Shown: piece after piece, positions 12,471 through 23,562 of the stretch | Layout: each line of letters starts with the position of its first letter | Numbering within the stretch: position 1 is the first letter of the stretch | Assembly (NCBI RefSeq): GCF_020921035.1 | Contig: NC_063155.1 | Location: 2,837,001 to 2,901,000 of the forward strand | From: Rhodamnia argentea | Taxonomy: Eukaryota > Streptophyta > Magnoliopsida > Myrtales > Myrtaceae | Reading direction: 5' to 3' | DNA: 64,000 nucleotides | Notes under the pieces: model-generated | What the model was told of the DNA's origin: nothing | Databases searched by the model: none | What the model saw: only the letters and a program-made list of their open reading frames with translations | Program-made: the position numbers and the translations under genes

Positions 12471-13590
12471 GGTGCCTTTAAGCTAAACCTAATAATTTAG
12501 TTTTCATGGTCACTTTAACAATATTTAAGCCTAGCAAATCTTCAATCTGCATATCTAAATTTTTTGCATATTATGATCGAATGTACAAGAAATAATGGAT
12601 TAAGCATATTAAATTTCGGATTGATGTACTAGAAAGAACATAATCATGCTTATATTTATTGAGAAATGTTGAAAATGGTTTTTTATGATGAGGTTCTGAA
12701 AGAGTTCCAAAATTAGTGAGACTTATTCTTATTTGAGTCATATTCGCCAAGTACTTATGATAAAATATTAAATATCGTGTTGGGCTTGTATTTGACAAAT
12801 ATAAATTAAACTCATATTTGATGAATAGTATTGTTAAAAGCATCATCGATACAAGCGGCTACAGTTCATCCTAATGTAAGACAAGAATATCATGACCGAT
12901 GTTATTATCTTCCAATTTGCAATTTATACTTAGTTACTGTTGACGCCAAAAAAAAAAATACCATTATAATGGACAAGTGATAGATTTATTCAATAATAGA
13001 AGAGTTTGGTTAAAGAAGTCACTGATGAACAGAATAGTTGACAACTTAAAGAGAATCGATAATTTTGATAAAATTATTGACAACAAACATTAGTTATCAA
13101 TGAGAATTTCCATTACGGATGAAGTCGTTGACATCAACATCGACATATAACTGCTGAGTAGCGATATTATCAAATATGTAACGTTGTTTGGGATAAGTGT
13201 TCATAGATGATAGGATATTGTGTAGCTTCTTGCAGACCACCTATAGGATTATGAAGTTATTCCTTTTTCAGTAACCATGTTTGTAACGTCCTTTTATCAC
13301 CATTGATAAAGGATTACAAACACTCCAAGTGTACTAGTTGTAAACCCTCCAAATCAGTCAAAGAATTCAGCGTTCTCGCAACTTTATCTTTATTTTTACT
13401 TTCCTACAACTTATATAACTGGGAAGCGATCGCCTCCAGTCTCCGTATCTTTAATTTTCTTGCAATTTACTTTCCGTCTAAATTCAACCGAGGACCCTTA
13501 ACAACTTTTGACGATTTGCTCAACATTTATACTTTGAAAGATATTTTATCATTACTATTTTGGTCAAAAATATATTTTCACGCTTAGCGG
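12471..13590. other. Intergenic, nothing recognised
   Basis: AT-rich sequence. Short frames at 12571-12846 (-) and 13303-13587 (+) carry no motif that I recognise. Confidence 0.5.
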
Positions 13591-14960
13591 GACACATTTT
13601 GTTGATTCGAGAAGACTACCATGACAAGAGCTAGAAATCAACAAGACTTCCGCAATGCTATTGGCACCAACAACCCATTACCACAAATTGGTAATGAGAC
13701 AGCCGCGCATTTTGATAATTTAGTCACGGGCAGAGCGACGGAAGATAATCAACGTGAGAAAGTTGATCTTCCAATGAATTACACTAATGAACAATTGATG
13801 GAATTTTCACCTAATCCCAACATGGTGTCATCTATGAGAAGAATGTTTGAAGAGCTACGGAATTATATAACCAACTACATTATGAATCATATATTCGATG
13901 TACTTAAACGTATTGATCATCGATCTTGTGAGTGACACCATCTTGAGTCTAGGATCTTTCAATAGGTAAGTTCCTAGTCTTTCTCCATTTATTGATATTA
14001 ATAATGCTCGTCAACGCAGACAACCTCCTATAGCAATTATTCAAAGGCCTGAATCTTCTAATCAAGGCTAGACCAATGAGAACAATTACGATAATATTGG
14101 CCAAAATAACCAAATTGTTAACACCAATTTGGTAAATCAATCTAATCGATAAGCCGATCAATTGCCAAATGTTGAAAATGTAAGGCCGGTGGCTCCATTG
14201 GTACCACACAATGTGAGTATTCCGGTTGGGCCCACCCTCCCGATCGACATAAACAATCCGGCAAAACCATCATGATCGCTTAGGGGGCAAGATGGGCAAC
14301 CAAATCCACACTTAAATGCTGCATAGTTTGTCTAAGAAGTTCAGCAACAATTAGGGTTCATCCCCAATAGGTCGATAATCAACCCTTTCCAAAAAGTTTC
14401 AAAACTTTTGGCTTCCTTTCTATTGCGAAGATGAACAATTGACCATAAAACACATTGTTCAACTAGCCCAATATGGGAAAACAAGAACAAATGAGTTTTT
14501 ATAACTTAGGTTGATTCCTTTATTCTCATAAAAAATTGATTTTACCTAGTACATTGATTTTCTTAGAAGAGAAATGAAGCCTAAGGAGCTAATTTTGCCT
14601 CCTCGACATATGTTGCAACGTTTTCAATACCCAATAGCTCTCTTACTTGCTAACCGACTAGCTCCCACTCTGCTTCCAACATCTTCACCATCTAGAAAAG
14701 GGATAGTCCTTCCTATGAGTTTTGGACCAAGGTCTTGCAAGTTCGGCTATACCTCTACTAGATCCATTCGGCCTATGAGAGTTTAACTTGAGATAAAACC
14801 CAAAATGGACAGTTGAATCTGATTGATGAGAAGCGTCTAAAGGCTCATCTTTCATGGTCATCTCAATTTTATAGAATGATATTTGAAGTATTTGACTTAG
14901 ACTTTATAAGTATAATTGTGAGCTAGTCGACCGGTTATTGCTCAGTTTAAGAAGGCAAAA
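13590..14960 (+). pseudogene. Degenerate gag-like reading frame, possibly Ty3/gypsy
   Basis: A frame opening with MTRARNQQDFRN at 13621 runs 104 residues. It is followed by several hundred bases in which short coding-like stretches (rich in Asn, Pro and Gln) are separated by stops. The layout resembles the start of a gypsy-type gag after a 5' LTR, but I see no zinc knuckle, protease or polymerase motif. It could equally be an unrelated decayed frame. Confidence 0.3.
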
Positions 14961-15399
14961 AATATATGCCTCACTTCGCTATAATATAAAACATTCACGA
15001 ATATGGCTTTCAATGCAATAAAATTTAACCCGCCAGAAAGATTTGAAGACCAAGGCTTTGCCTGTTTGTTTCCATCGGCAATAAGAGTGCATAAGTGTAA
15101 ACAATTTTTAAAGACATGGATGTCATGTCAAGGCTTTACACAAAACATGGCTTTAATGAAAAATTATGAGTTAAGAGTATCAATCTGACACGAATGAAAA
15201 CATTGAAATAAACATGGCAAAAATGATGCTCATAAGGCTTTACCTTTGTCGATCTTTAAAGCCTGCCAAAATAAAAGAAACAAGAATGACTAGGGTAAAG
15301 AAGCTTAAGTTTACTCGTTCGACACTAATAAGTCGAACAAAATCTTGGGTTTACTCTTAAAAAGATGTTCTAACAAAATCTTTGATTTATTCCAGTCAC
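14961..15399. other. Intergenic, nothing recognised
   Basis: No recognisable coding or repeat content. The short frame at 15003-15188 matches nothing that I know. Confidence 0.4.
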
Positions 15400-16357
15400 T
15401 TTGGTGCCTCCGAAGAAAAATTCCGGTCAATCTAAATACATTGCATTTTTAATTAATTTTTGAATTTAATTGGTATTTAAAAAAATGAAATCCAGGTGGG
15501 TTCCACATGCACTTCAAAATTTAGAAAAAAATTAAAAATTAAAAATAGATTTTAAAGAAAGAAAAATTAATAGAAATTTTTTAAAATAAAAACTTTATTT
15601 AAAATAAATTGAAATAAGTTAAAAAACTAGAAAAAAAACTAAAAAAACAAGATAGGTAGAGGCAGTGAGAGCTTGTCGTAACCCTCGCCGCCACCGCCCT
15701 GTCATCGCCAGCAATGTCGACGAGTCACGCGGGCCGTAGGGGAGAGCCCGGCAGCCCTCACTCGGATTCGGGCGGGGGTCACTCCTTTACCCCAATCGGG
15801 CGAGAGTCGCCAGCCCCTAGCTAGGGTGAGGCAACCCCGCTAGCCATGCCCGACCGTCGCCAGCCCTTTCCTCGATAGGGCATGGGTCGCTAACCCTCGC
15901 CCGGATCTGGCCAAGGGCAGCCACTAGCCCTCTTCTACGGCCGGCGGGGTCGCCGGCCCTTGGCGGTGGCTCGGGAACCCCCACCGGCCATGCCCCACGA
16001 TCACCGGCCATTGCTGGTGATGGTGGGGCGGCGGCGACGAGGGCTGTTGCCTCATCGCCTAGTCATCCCTTTTTTTTTTTTTTTTTTGAATTTTTCAGCT
16101 TATGTTTCAAATTATTTTAAAATAAAAATATATAAATTTAGTAAAAAAAATGCCACAGTGGACCTTTGGTAAGCCACGTCAGCCTCATATATTAATAAAA
16201 AAATGTCATGTCGATTTCCAAGCAAAGAATATTGGAATTGGCACTTAAGTGGTCCTTTTTCAAAAAATTTGGCACTAACGTGATCTAATTGAAACTTTTG
16301 GCACCAAATTGATCTATGTATGCAACTTTTGGCACTAAAAGTGTCATTTTGCCCCCC
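15400..16357. mobile_element. Second GC-cored Mutator-like element, left end truncated
   Basis: Shares with 7177-7933 the same order of blocks: 'cgaagaaaaattccggtca', an AT-rich spacer, a GC-rich core with 'ccattgctggtgatggtggggcggcgg', then 'aagccacgtcagcctcatatattaataaaa', 'ggcacttaagtgg' and a terminal 'caacttttggcactaaaagtg'. The right end is a C-run at 16352-16357. The left inverted repeat is not found intact. The element abuts the first codons of the copia reverse transcriptase fragment. Confidence 0.75.
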
Positions 16358-17944
16358 AATCATATATTAGAAAGATCAAAAGCAAGATTGGTCATCAAGG
16401 GATATACTCAAGTAGCAAGAGTAGATTTCCTCGAGACTTTCTCGCTAGTTGTTCAACTACGAAGTATAAGAATGGTAGTCACCATTGCTACTGTTAAAGG
16501 TCGGCCCATCAAACAATTAGATGTAAAAATGCCTTCTTACATGATTTTTTTATTGCAGTCTATTTATATGGAGCAACCACCTATTTTTGAGGATGAAAAT
16601 CACCCGTCTTATATTTGCAAGTTGGGGAGAGCTTTGTATGGCCTTAAGTAAGCATCAAGAGCATGGTTTGATCATTTTAGCTCATTTCTTTTAGTGTTTG
16701 GTTTCTTTTGCAGTATTGCCAATCGTTCGTTATTTGTTCATAAATCAGTTTATGGCATTCTAACTCTACTTTTATATGTAGATGACATGATTATTACAAG
16801 TGATAATCCAAAATTATTTGATGGGTTCATCTCTACACCGAGTAGTGAATTTATAGTGAAGGATATGGGGCCGTTACATTATTTTCTAGGTGTAGAGGTT
16901 AGGATATTCTCTGGTGGTCTTTATCTGTGCCAACAACAATATGCTTTGTCACTTCTTAAACATGCACAAATGGAGAGTTGCAAGCCGGTTTCCACACCTA
17001 TGGCAACTAGCTCTCATTCTAGTACCAATGCAACACTGTTTTTGGATCCTACACTATATCGAAGTATCATCGGAGCTCTTCGATATCTTCTGATTACACG
17101 GCTGGATATTTCATGTGCGATCAATTTTGTTTGTCAATTCATGCATCAACTATTGTGAGTCATTTTCAAAATTGCGAAGCGCATTTTATATTATGTTAGT
17201 GGCGCAACAATCAAGGCATGCAAATCTTGTCCAAGTCAACTGTGGACTTGTATGCCTTTTGTGATGCAGATTGGGTAGGTAGTCCCTTGACTCGACGATC
17301 GATTTTTGGATTTTGTACTTTCTTAGGTATTAACTGTATATCATGAAGTGGTAACAAGCAACGAACAATTGCTCGATTCAATGCTGAGAAATAGTATCAT
17401 GCGGTGGCGTCGACAACTGGAGAGATTATTTGGATATCATTCCCTTCGAGAGATTTAGGTATTCATCTCTCATGTCTACCAATATTATTTTATGATAATA
17501 TCAGTGCACTTATTGTGTTTCATGCAAGAACTAAACATTTTGAATTATTTTATCATTATGTGCAAGAAAAAGTGACTATTGGAATACTTGTGACTCAGTA
17601 TGTTCCGTCTGTACCTCAAATTGTTGATCTCTTCATGAAACCACTGTCTAGGAACACATTTGGAAACTTACATCGCAAATTGGGCATTTGGGACTTTCCC
17701 ATTCCTAATTGGCGGGGGAGTAAATGTATTAATTTATCAATCAAGAAAGAAGAATTTAGAGATATCAATCAAAATCACAAGTGCTTATTCTTGAAGATGC
17801 TAGAATCAAGGGATGATATCTTCATTATTATTTGTCATTGTTGTATTGTTTACTTGCGAAGCGTAATAGTTTGCAATACCTTTATATGTTGAAAATCATC
17901 CCAACAATGGTTCGGATCAATAACCAAACACCTTTGTTCTTTTA
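16358..17944 (+). mobile_element. Degenerate Ty1/copia 3' half: RT, RNase H, PPT, LTR
   Basis: The reverse transcriptase begins at about 16370 with KARLVIKGYTQVARVDF (family form KARLVAKGYTQ..GVDY) and includes KLGRALYGLK and the active-site block LLLYVDDMIITS. Next come the FLGVEV and 'YALSLLKHAQM' blocks and the 'RSIIGALRYLLITRLDI' block. RNase H follows in broken frames to about 17700. A purine-rich tract (17711-17720, GGCGGGGGAG) precedes a 220-bp LTR starting TGTATTAATT at 17725. In-frame stops (for example after YGLK at 16650 and after HQLL at 17158) and missing gag and integrase show it is dead. The 5' side is cut off at the neighbouring Mutator-like element. Confidence 0.88.
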
Positions 17945-18206
17945 AAATTTACTTGTTGTGAACATACAGGTGGCTGAATCCCCGACAAGCTTTACCTGTA
18001 AATAGGTTTGCATTTGGCAAAGGGGAACAAGAAAATGCGCGTGGCCAAAAATTTCGTTCCTCTGTTCTATTCCGAAGGATCAAGACTCCACCGAAGAAAT
18101 AAGAAAAACCAGAAAATTTCGACACCATCGCATTCGTTCCATAATGCCTGCAATCATTGTTCTTGGTTGCTTCACCCGCATGCCCCCCCTCCTACACTTC
18201 CCCTAG

Positions 18207-18210
<4 letters not shown>

Positions 18211-18256
<46 letters not shown>
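18211..18256. repeat. (CT)n microsatellite upstream of TATA box
   Basis: About 46 bp of pure CT repeat ending 9 bp before the TATA box of the downstream S-adenosylmethionine decarboxylase gene, so it lies in the core promoter. Confidence 0.95.
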
Positions 18257-18259
<3 letters not shown>

Positions 18260-18265
18260 CCCACC

Positions 18266-18271
18266 TATAAA
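18266..18271 (+). promoter_or_regulatory. Probable TATA box of SAMDC4-like gene
   Basis: TATAAA in the context 'cacctataaaactg', 188 bp upstream of the ATG. It sits between two CT microsatellites. Transcription would start at about 18300, giving a leader of about 150 bases that contains the second CT tract. Confidence 0.6.
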
Positions 18272-18326
18272 ACTGTCCACTTCCCACTTCTATCTCACTT
18301 TCACTTGCAAACCTTACAAATTTCAC

Positions 18327-18330
<4 letters not shown>

Positions 18331-18375
<45 letters not shown>
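18331..18375. repeat. (CT)n microsatellite in the 5' leader
   Basis: About 45 bp of CT repeat inside the predicted 5' untranslated region of the SAMDC4-like gene, 79 bp before the start codon. Pyrimidine-rich leader repeats are common in plant genes; an effect on expression is only inferred. Confidence 0.93.
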
Positions 18376-18376
<1 letters not shown>

Positions 18377-18453
18377 ACCTTACCTTAACTTCCCAGAAGA
18401 AAAAAATTTCTATCTTGTCTCGAACTTTTTCAAATTCTTTCTTTTGTTCTGAA

Positions 18454-19524
18454 ATGGCTGCGTCTGGTTTTGAGGGCTTTGAGAAGCGGATAGAGCTCCA
18501 ATTCTTCGGCCACGACCCTTTATTCACGGGCTCGATGGGTCTCAGAAATCTTGACTTCGAGTGTTTGGAGGAAATACTCCATGCGGTGCAGTGCACGGTG
18601 GTGTCGGCCGTGGCCAATCGCCACTTCGACGCCTATGTTCTGTCGGAGTCGAGCCTCTTCGTCTACCCGACCAAGATCATCATCAAGACATGTGGGACCA
18701 CTCAGCTGCTGAAATCCGTCCGTCCGTTGGTCCACTTGGCCCGCGATCGCCTGGGCCTCACGGTGCGCATGTGCCGGTACACCAGGGGTAGCTTCATCTT
18801 CCCCAAAGCCCAGCCTTCCCCTCACACGAGCTTCGAAGAGGAAGTCATCTTCTTGGAGGAGAACTTGCCGAGCAGGCTTTGCTTTAGAAAGGCCTGTGTC
18901 ATGCCCTCCAATGTGTCCTCTCATTCATGGCATGTCTTCACTGCTTGTGATGTTGATGATGATGATGGCTCATCTCATCATCATGAGCTAGGGGAAGATC
19001 GAAGTGACGCCCTCTACACTGTCGAGGTGTGCATGACCGAGCTCGACCGGGCTTCGGCACGTAAGTTCTTCCGCCGAGGGGCCGGGAACGATGAGAAGTA
19101 CTCAGGGGACTCCGCCGGGAGGGAGATGACAGGGCTCACTGGGATCGGAGACATCAATCCAAGGGCTCTCATTTGCGATTTCGGGTTCGACCCATGCGGG
19201 TACTCCATGAACGGAATCGACGGTGACCGTTACTCCACGATACACGTGACCCCTGAGGAAGGGTTCAGCTACGCGAGCTATGAATGCGTCGGGTCGATCT
19301 ACGACGACCAGCATGAAATCTCTAGGGTTTTGAAGAAGGTGGCACAGGTTTTCCGACCCGGGACCATGTCGGTGGCGACCACTTGCGCGAGCCACGAAGT
19401 ATGGAGGAGGGTGGCCAAGGCCCTAGAGCTTGTTGGGCTCAAGTGCCGGAGTTGCTCCGCCGACAAATTCCCCGCCGCCGGGACGGTTGTCTTCCAAACA
19501 TTCACAACGACTCGCCGGAAGTGA
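18454..19524 (+). CDS. SAMDC4: S-adenosylmethionine decarboxylase proenzyme, SAMDC4/BUD2 type
   Basis: Makes decarboxylated S-adenosylmethionine, the aminopropyl donor for spermidine, spermine and thermospermine synthesis. It is a pyruvoyl enzyme that cleaves itself. The 356-residue single-exon frame starts MAASGFEGFEKR. The cleavage site is YVLSESSLFVYP, between Glu65 and Ser66. Cys80 (KTCGTT), DPCGYSMNG and STIHVTPE are also present. VQCTVVSAVANR and the IKTCGTTQLLKS block resemble Arabidopsis BUD2/SAMDC4 more than SAMDC1-3. The ATG at 18454 is the natural start because the in-frame codon at 18415 is TTG. I see no conserved upstream peptide in the short leader, as expected for the BUD2 class, so the usual polyamine-responsive uORF control is probably absent. 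A His/Asp-rich loop (about residues 167-185) is an insertion-like variable region. No defect seen. Confidence 0.93.
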   Translation: MAASGFEGFEKRIELQFFGHDPLFTGSMGLRNLDFECLEEILHAVQCTVVSAVANRHFDAYVLSESSLFVYPTKIIIKTCGTTQLLKSVRPLVHLARDRLGLTVRMCRYTRGSFIFPKAQPSPHTSFEEEVIFLEENLPSRLCFRKACVMPSNVSSHSWHVFTACDVDDDDGSSHHHELGEDRSDALYTVEVCMTELDRASARKFFRRGAGNDEKYSGDSAGREMTGLTGIGDINPRALICDFGFDPCGYSMNGIDGDRYSTIHVTPEEGFSYASYECVGSIYDDQHEISRVLKKVAQVFRPGTMSVATTCASHEVWRRVAKALELVGLKCRSCSADKFPAAGTVVFQTFTTTRRK

Positions 19525-22004
19525 GAAGGGCCGGCAAAGTCCTCCGGTTAGAGGGTAGAGTATATGAGAGACGCTAAAAAAGGAGTAATTATGAAGAGAG
19601 GTAAGGGGGAACAACTAGGGTTTTAGAACAATTGGGGGGGTGTTATGGATTGTTCAAAACATGTTCATGGGACTCTAAGATGGGTAATAACGTTATTGGG
19701 TGATGGGTTATGTAGTTAGGAGAGCGATAGAAGAGGAGTACTAAGAAGATAGAGAGATGGTTTTGAAGTTGAGAGAGAAAATGGGAGGATCATGCATATC
19801 ATGATAATGCTCCCACTCAGGTTTGTCACGCCTAAAAGCTCATTTGAGGTTTCTTTTGTGTAGTGGCCAAGTGCCGATGTGGAGGGGTTGTAAGAGACGG
19901 ATTTGAATTTTCCCTTCCCTTTCTGTTTTGATTAAAGCTTTCTTTTTCCTCTCTCTCTCTCTTGCACTTTTTCTGCTCTTCCTTTCTTTTGTCATCATTT
20001 TCCTTTCCATCGTACCGTGTTTTGTCGTTCGCTCCTACATTTTTAATTAACGAATTTTCCAATCCTTAAGAATGGTAGTTCTATGACAATCCCTTGGGAT
20101 GTCTGTTTCTTCCAACCTGTTGAGTCGTTGGAGCCATGATCAACTTGGAGAAAACCCAAGAGCTTTTAAGGAGTTTCATCACTAGCAATGGTGTTTTTTG
20201 AACTTGTCGTGAATATTTCTCGTACGATGACATTCTTTTCTATAATTAAAAGAGTGAGAAGGGGAGACCAGTTGGGATGACACAGCATATAAACATGTGC
20301 TCTCTTCACGGCACCAGACAGACAAAAAAGTACTTAGGTCAAGCTTCGTTTTTGTGGGCCTTGGGAGTTGTCCGAGTCATTGCCGGTGTAGATTCATGAT
20401 GGGGTTTTGAATTCTGTAATGAGTGTTTGAGTAAATGTTATATATACTAAGAAGAAAGAAGTTCATGAAAAACTAGTTCCCTTAGATAAATTTAACCTTC
20501 TTTGCACCTAGTATTTTACTCTCTTACACACTCGAACGTTGTAAATGGGGTCGATTTCAGACCCTCCTAGTCAAATTTCTGTCGCTCTTTCTAAAGTGGA
20601 CATCTGCTTCTTCGTATTCATAAGCAAACCACAAAAGCAACCAAAGGGTCACAAGGCCCAAGGCCTAAATACAAGGCCATGGTGAGCCTCAAAGCCTGCC
20701 AAGGACAAATAAACCTTGAAAGCTTCCTTATCGATGGAGAAAGTATCATCTGGTCATTACATCATGTGGAGAAATCTGTTTGCAACAAGGTAGAGCTTCG
20801 ACATTCAAACATAAAAGCTAATCGGGATGCATATCGAGAGCGCAATTTGATCGAACAGTTGATCTACTTCTGCCTGATGACCATCATATGAGATACGCTT
20901 TCCAGTTTCCACACTGATGATTTTGGCGACCATCTGAGAAAGGAAAGTCGCATTCCGACAGCAATAAGCAAGGTCAAACAACGACGATACATAAGCAAGG
21001 TCAGTCGGCCACATTAAAGATTACGTTGCGAAGAGTTGACGTGTAGAGGTCTGGGTCCGGCCCAAAATTTAAAACCTCGGCCCAACTTGGGCCCCAACCA
21101 CCTGAAAAAAGAAAGAAAGAAAGAAAGGGAATGATGAAACGGAGACAATATAAGAGAGAGTGTGTGTTTATTTCGTATAATCAAAGAGCACCTGATGCAG
21201 CAGGACTTGACCGAGACGCTGATCGCGTGCCGGGCCAAGGCGGCCGCAGCTCGACGGAGGGCAACGAACGCTGGGAGAAAAGAGCACCTTGTATTCAGCG
21301 TCGTGTGTGTATCGTGTATATGTGTTGTGAACTCCTATTTTATTGTCTCGTTCCCTCCCTTATGACTGAAATTTTGAGCACAATTGCCTTTCATGATCTT
21401 AAGCCATTGTGGGTCTTGAATGGGTTTGGCCGAATTTCTTGCTCTTACGAGCTTAGCTCAAATAAGTTAATTAAGCTCAAAGCCTCTCTACTAAAACCCA
21501 TTTAGCACCGGTCCAAATAAAATGCAATTTATGTGGGTTTATCACTATAATGTCCTGAATATGCAAATGTAAATTAATAAAATTATTGTTTAGGTATCAG
21601 AGTTGACCCTTAATTTTTACGTAACAAACGATTAACTGGGCTCGTCGAAATTTGTGTGTCAACATAAATGGACTGTGGTAATAACTAGGTCTGGACTATC
21701 ACCTAACATCTAACATCAACTTTCTCTTTAAGGTTTTCGACGAAACGACTGATTCGAATGTACAACGAATATCGGCTAGACATCTAAGTACGAATTACAA
21801 AACTTAGATTCAATATAAGAAAAAAAAAAAAAACAGTCAAAGCCTTTGACTCACCTAATCCCGAACGTTTACAACCTGCGCCGGATATTTCCCCGATTCA
21901 CGTCCCCGTTCACTTGACCGATTCTTGAGAGAGTCTGCGCTCACGTTCACCTTGTTCAGTTCCAATTCGTTTGAAAGAAGCCTCTCAAGATCCAATCTTG
22001 TAGA
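19525..22004. other. Intergenic between SAMDC4 and MSRB genes
   Basis: Contains the 3' untranslated region of SAMDC4 and spacer. Short frames (20679-20891, 21131-21505, 21162-21365) have no recognised domain. The 21162 frame includes an Ala/Arg-rich stretch (CRAKAAAARRRATNAGR) that matches nothing I know. Confidence 0.5.
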
Positions 22005-22042
22005 AAGAAGAAGAAGAAGAAGCAGCAGCAGCAGCAGCAGCA
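22005..22042. repeat. (AAG)n(CAG)n compound trinucleotide repeat
   Basis: An AAG run (about 22005-22021) passes directly into an AGC/CAG run of about seven units ending at 22042, 25 bp before the MSRB start codon. It therefore probably lies in the 5' untranslated leader. Confidence 0.95.
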
Positions 22043-22067
22043 AGTAGTTCTCTCTCTCGATATAGGC

Positions 22068-22170
22068 ATGGCTTCGACTGGTAAGATCGAAAAGACGGAG
22101 GAGGAATGGAGAGCTGTTCTCTCTCCCGAACAGTTTCGGATCCTCCGCGAAAAGGGCACCGAGTAATCCT

Positions 22171-22207
<37 letters not shown>

Positions 22208-23562
22208 TTACGGTCTGTTGCTCATTCATGTGGTGAATTGAGTCGATTCCGGCCTTAACTTGTTTTATGGGCGAATTTCCCTTTTTTCTTGGGGGAGGGA
22301 GGCGCTTTGCTTCTAGGGTTTGTGAATTTCCTATTTGTTCCTTTGTTTGATGATTCATCGATTCTTGATTGTTCAATGGGGGTGGGAGTGCGGTGGGTCG
22401 GCGTGCTGTTGATGGATGGGACTAAACCGTTTTTTACAGCTCGACTCTGATGAAGTGTTGGGTTCTAGAATGATTACAGAAGCGAAGATGGTTGTCCATT
22501 TGTTCTAAATCGAAAAGTTTTCAGATCACAGAGAAATCTAGATAACTGAAATTTGAGTTCGAATTGAAGAATGTTGATATGGCTTATACACACCGCCAAA
22601 GACCCAAAAAAAAAAAAGAAGGCTTGTAATGTATCTTCAAGGCTTGTGACATTTTAGGTTTCTGGGGAATGAAAGAACAATGGTCAAGGTTGAGTGTCTT
22701 TTATATAAGATGATGAGCCTGCATCTTAGGCGATGTAGCAGATGATCTTGTCTTTGCGATTTCAGCATGTGTTTCTATGTAATTTGGTTGCCGTTTGTAG
22801 TACATTCAAACAAACAGAGCTGAGAAACATCTGTTGGGTGCTGTACTGTGTACAAGTAATTACTGCACCCCAAGAGACGGGCTGCTTACACTTGTGCTTC
22901 AGAGTTCTGATGCAGCTAGTTGTGGTCGTATTCGGTGAGAGTGGGATCTTCAATTTGAATTTGGTACTGATGCTTCTCTTCTCATGAGCAACCTAGAACT
23001 TATAACATGACAAGCTATTTCACTACGATGGGAATTCTTGAATTGTTAGGTTTGGCAGGCTATATTTGGTGAATGTATTTTTTGTGTTCATTTGCTAAAA
23101 TTCTGAAACAGATCAGTAGATTTGGCGAATACTGTATGTTTGAAGGGATTAGGTTTGATTTTTGTGCAGGTTGCGAGGCACAGGGGAGTACAACAAGTTC
23201 TACGCTGAAGGTGTTTATAACTGTGCTGGATGTGGGACACCACTTTATAAGTCCACCACCAAGTTCGATTCTGGCTGCGGCTGGCCAGCTTTCTATGAGG
23301 GTTTCCCTGGTGCAATAAATCGAACGGTGAGTTCAGTCTTTGGTTCAGTCGTTCGTCGTCCTCAATAATGTAGCCGATTGCACCTCTAACAAGAACTGTT
23401 TTTCAGCCGGACCCAGATGGAAGAAGAACCGAGATTACATGTGCAGCTTGTGGCGGGCACTTGGGCCATGTTTTCAAGGGCGAGGGATTTCCGACGCCGA
23501 CTGATGAACGCCATTGTGTCAACAGCGTTTCGATCAAATTTGTGTCCGAGAAATCCTCATGA
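22068..23562 (+). CDS. MSRB: Peptide-methionine (R)-S-oxide reductase (MSRB), cytosolic type, three exons
   Basis: Repairs the R-diastereomer of methionine sulfoxide in oxidised proteins, using thioredoxin or a similar reductant. Exons are 22068-22162, 23170-23326 and 23407-23562, all GT-AG, total 408 nt, giving 135 residues. Order: N-terminal [23 protein letters not shown]; zinc Cys50 and Cys53 (NCAGCGTP); SGCGWPAF with Cys68, the likely resolving Cys; zinc Cys96 and Cys99 (CAACGG); [10 protein letters not shown]; catalytic Cys121 in [11 protein letters not shown]. There is no transit peptide, so it should be cytosolic like the short Arabidopsis MSRB5-9 group. Normal EKP is EL at the exon 1/2 junction, a minor difference. 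Intron 1 (about 1 kb) has a TC microsatellite near its 5' end. A decayed copy lies at 25418-25744. Confidence 0.93.
22171..22203. repeat. (TC)n microsatellite in MSRB intron 1
   Basis: A TC run just downstream of the exon 1 donor site at 22163. Confidence 0.9.

Noticed and set aside
18415..18453. Longer N-terminus for SAMDC4 from 18415
   Set aside because: The codon at 18415 is TTG, not ATG. The protein from the ATG at 18454 matches the family N-terminus.
18192..18617. 141-residue minus-strand frame overlapping the SAMDC4 start
   Set aside because: Antisense shadow of the coding region plus translated GA/CT microsatellites.
21131..21505. 124-residue plus frame between SAMDC4 and MSRB
   Set aside because: No motif, overlapping alternative frames, and position in intergenic sequence; not enough to call a gene.
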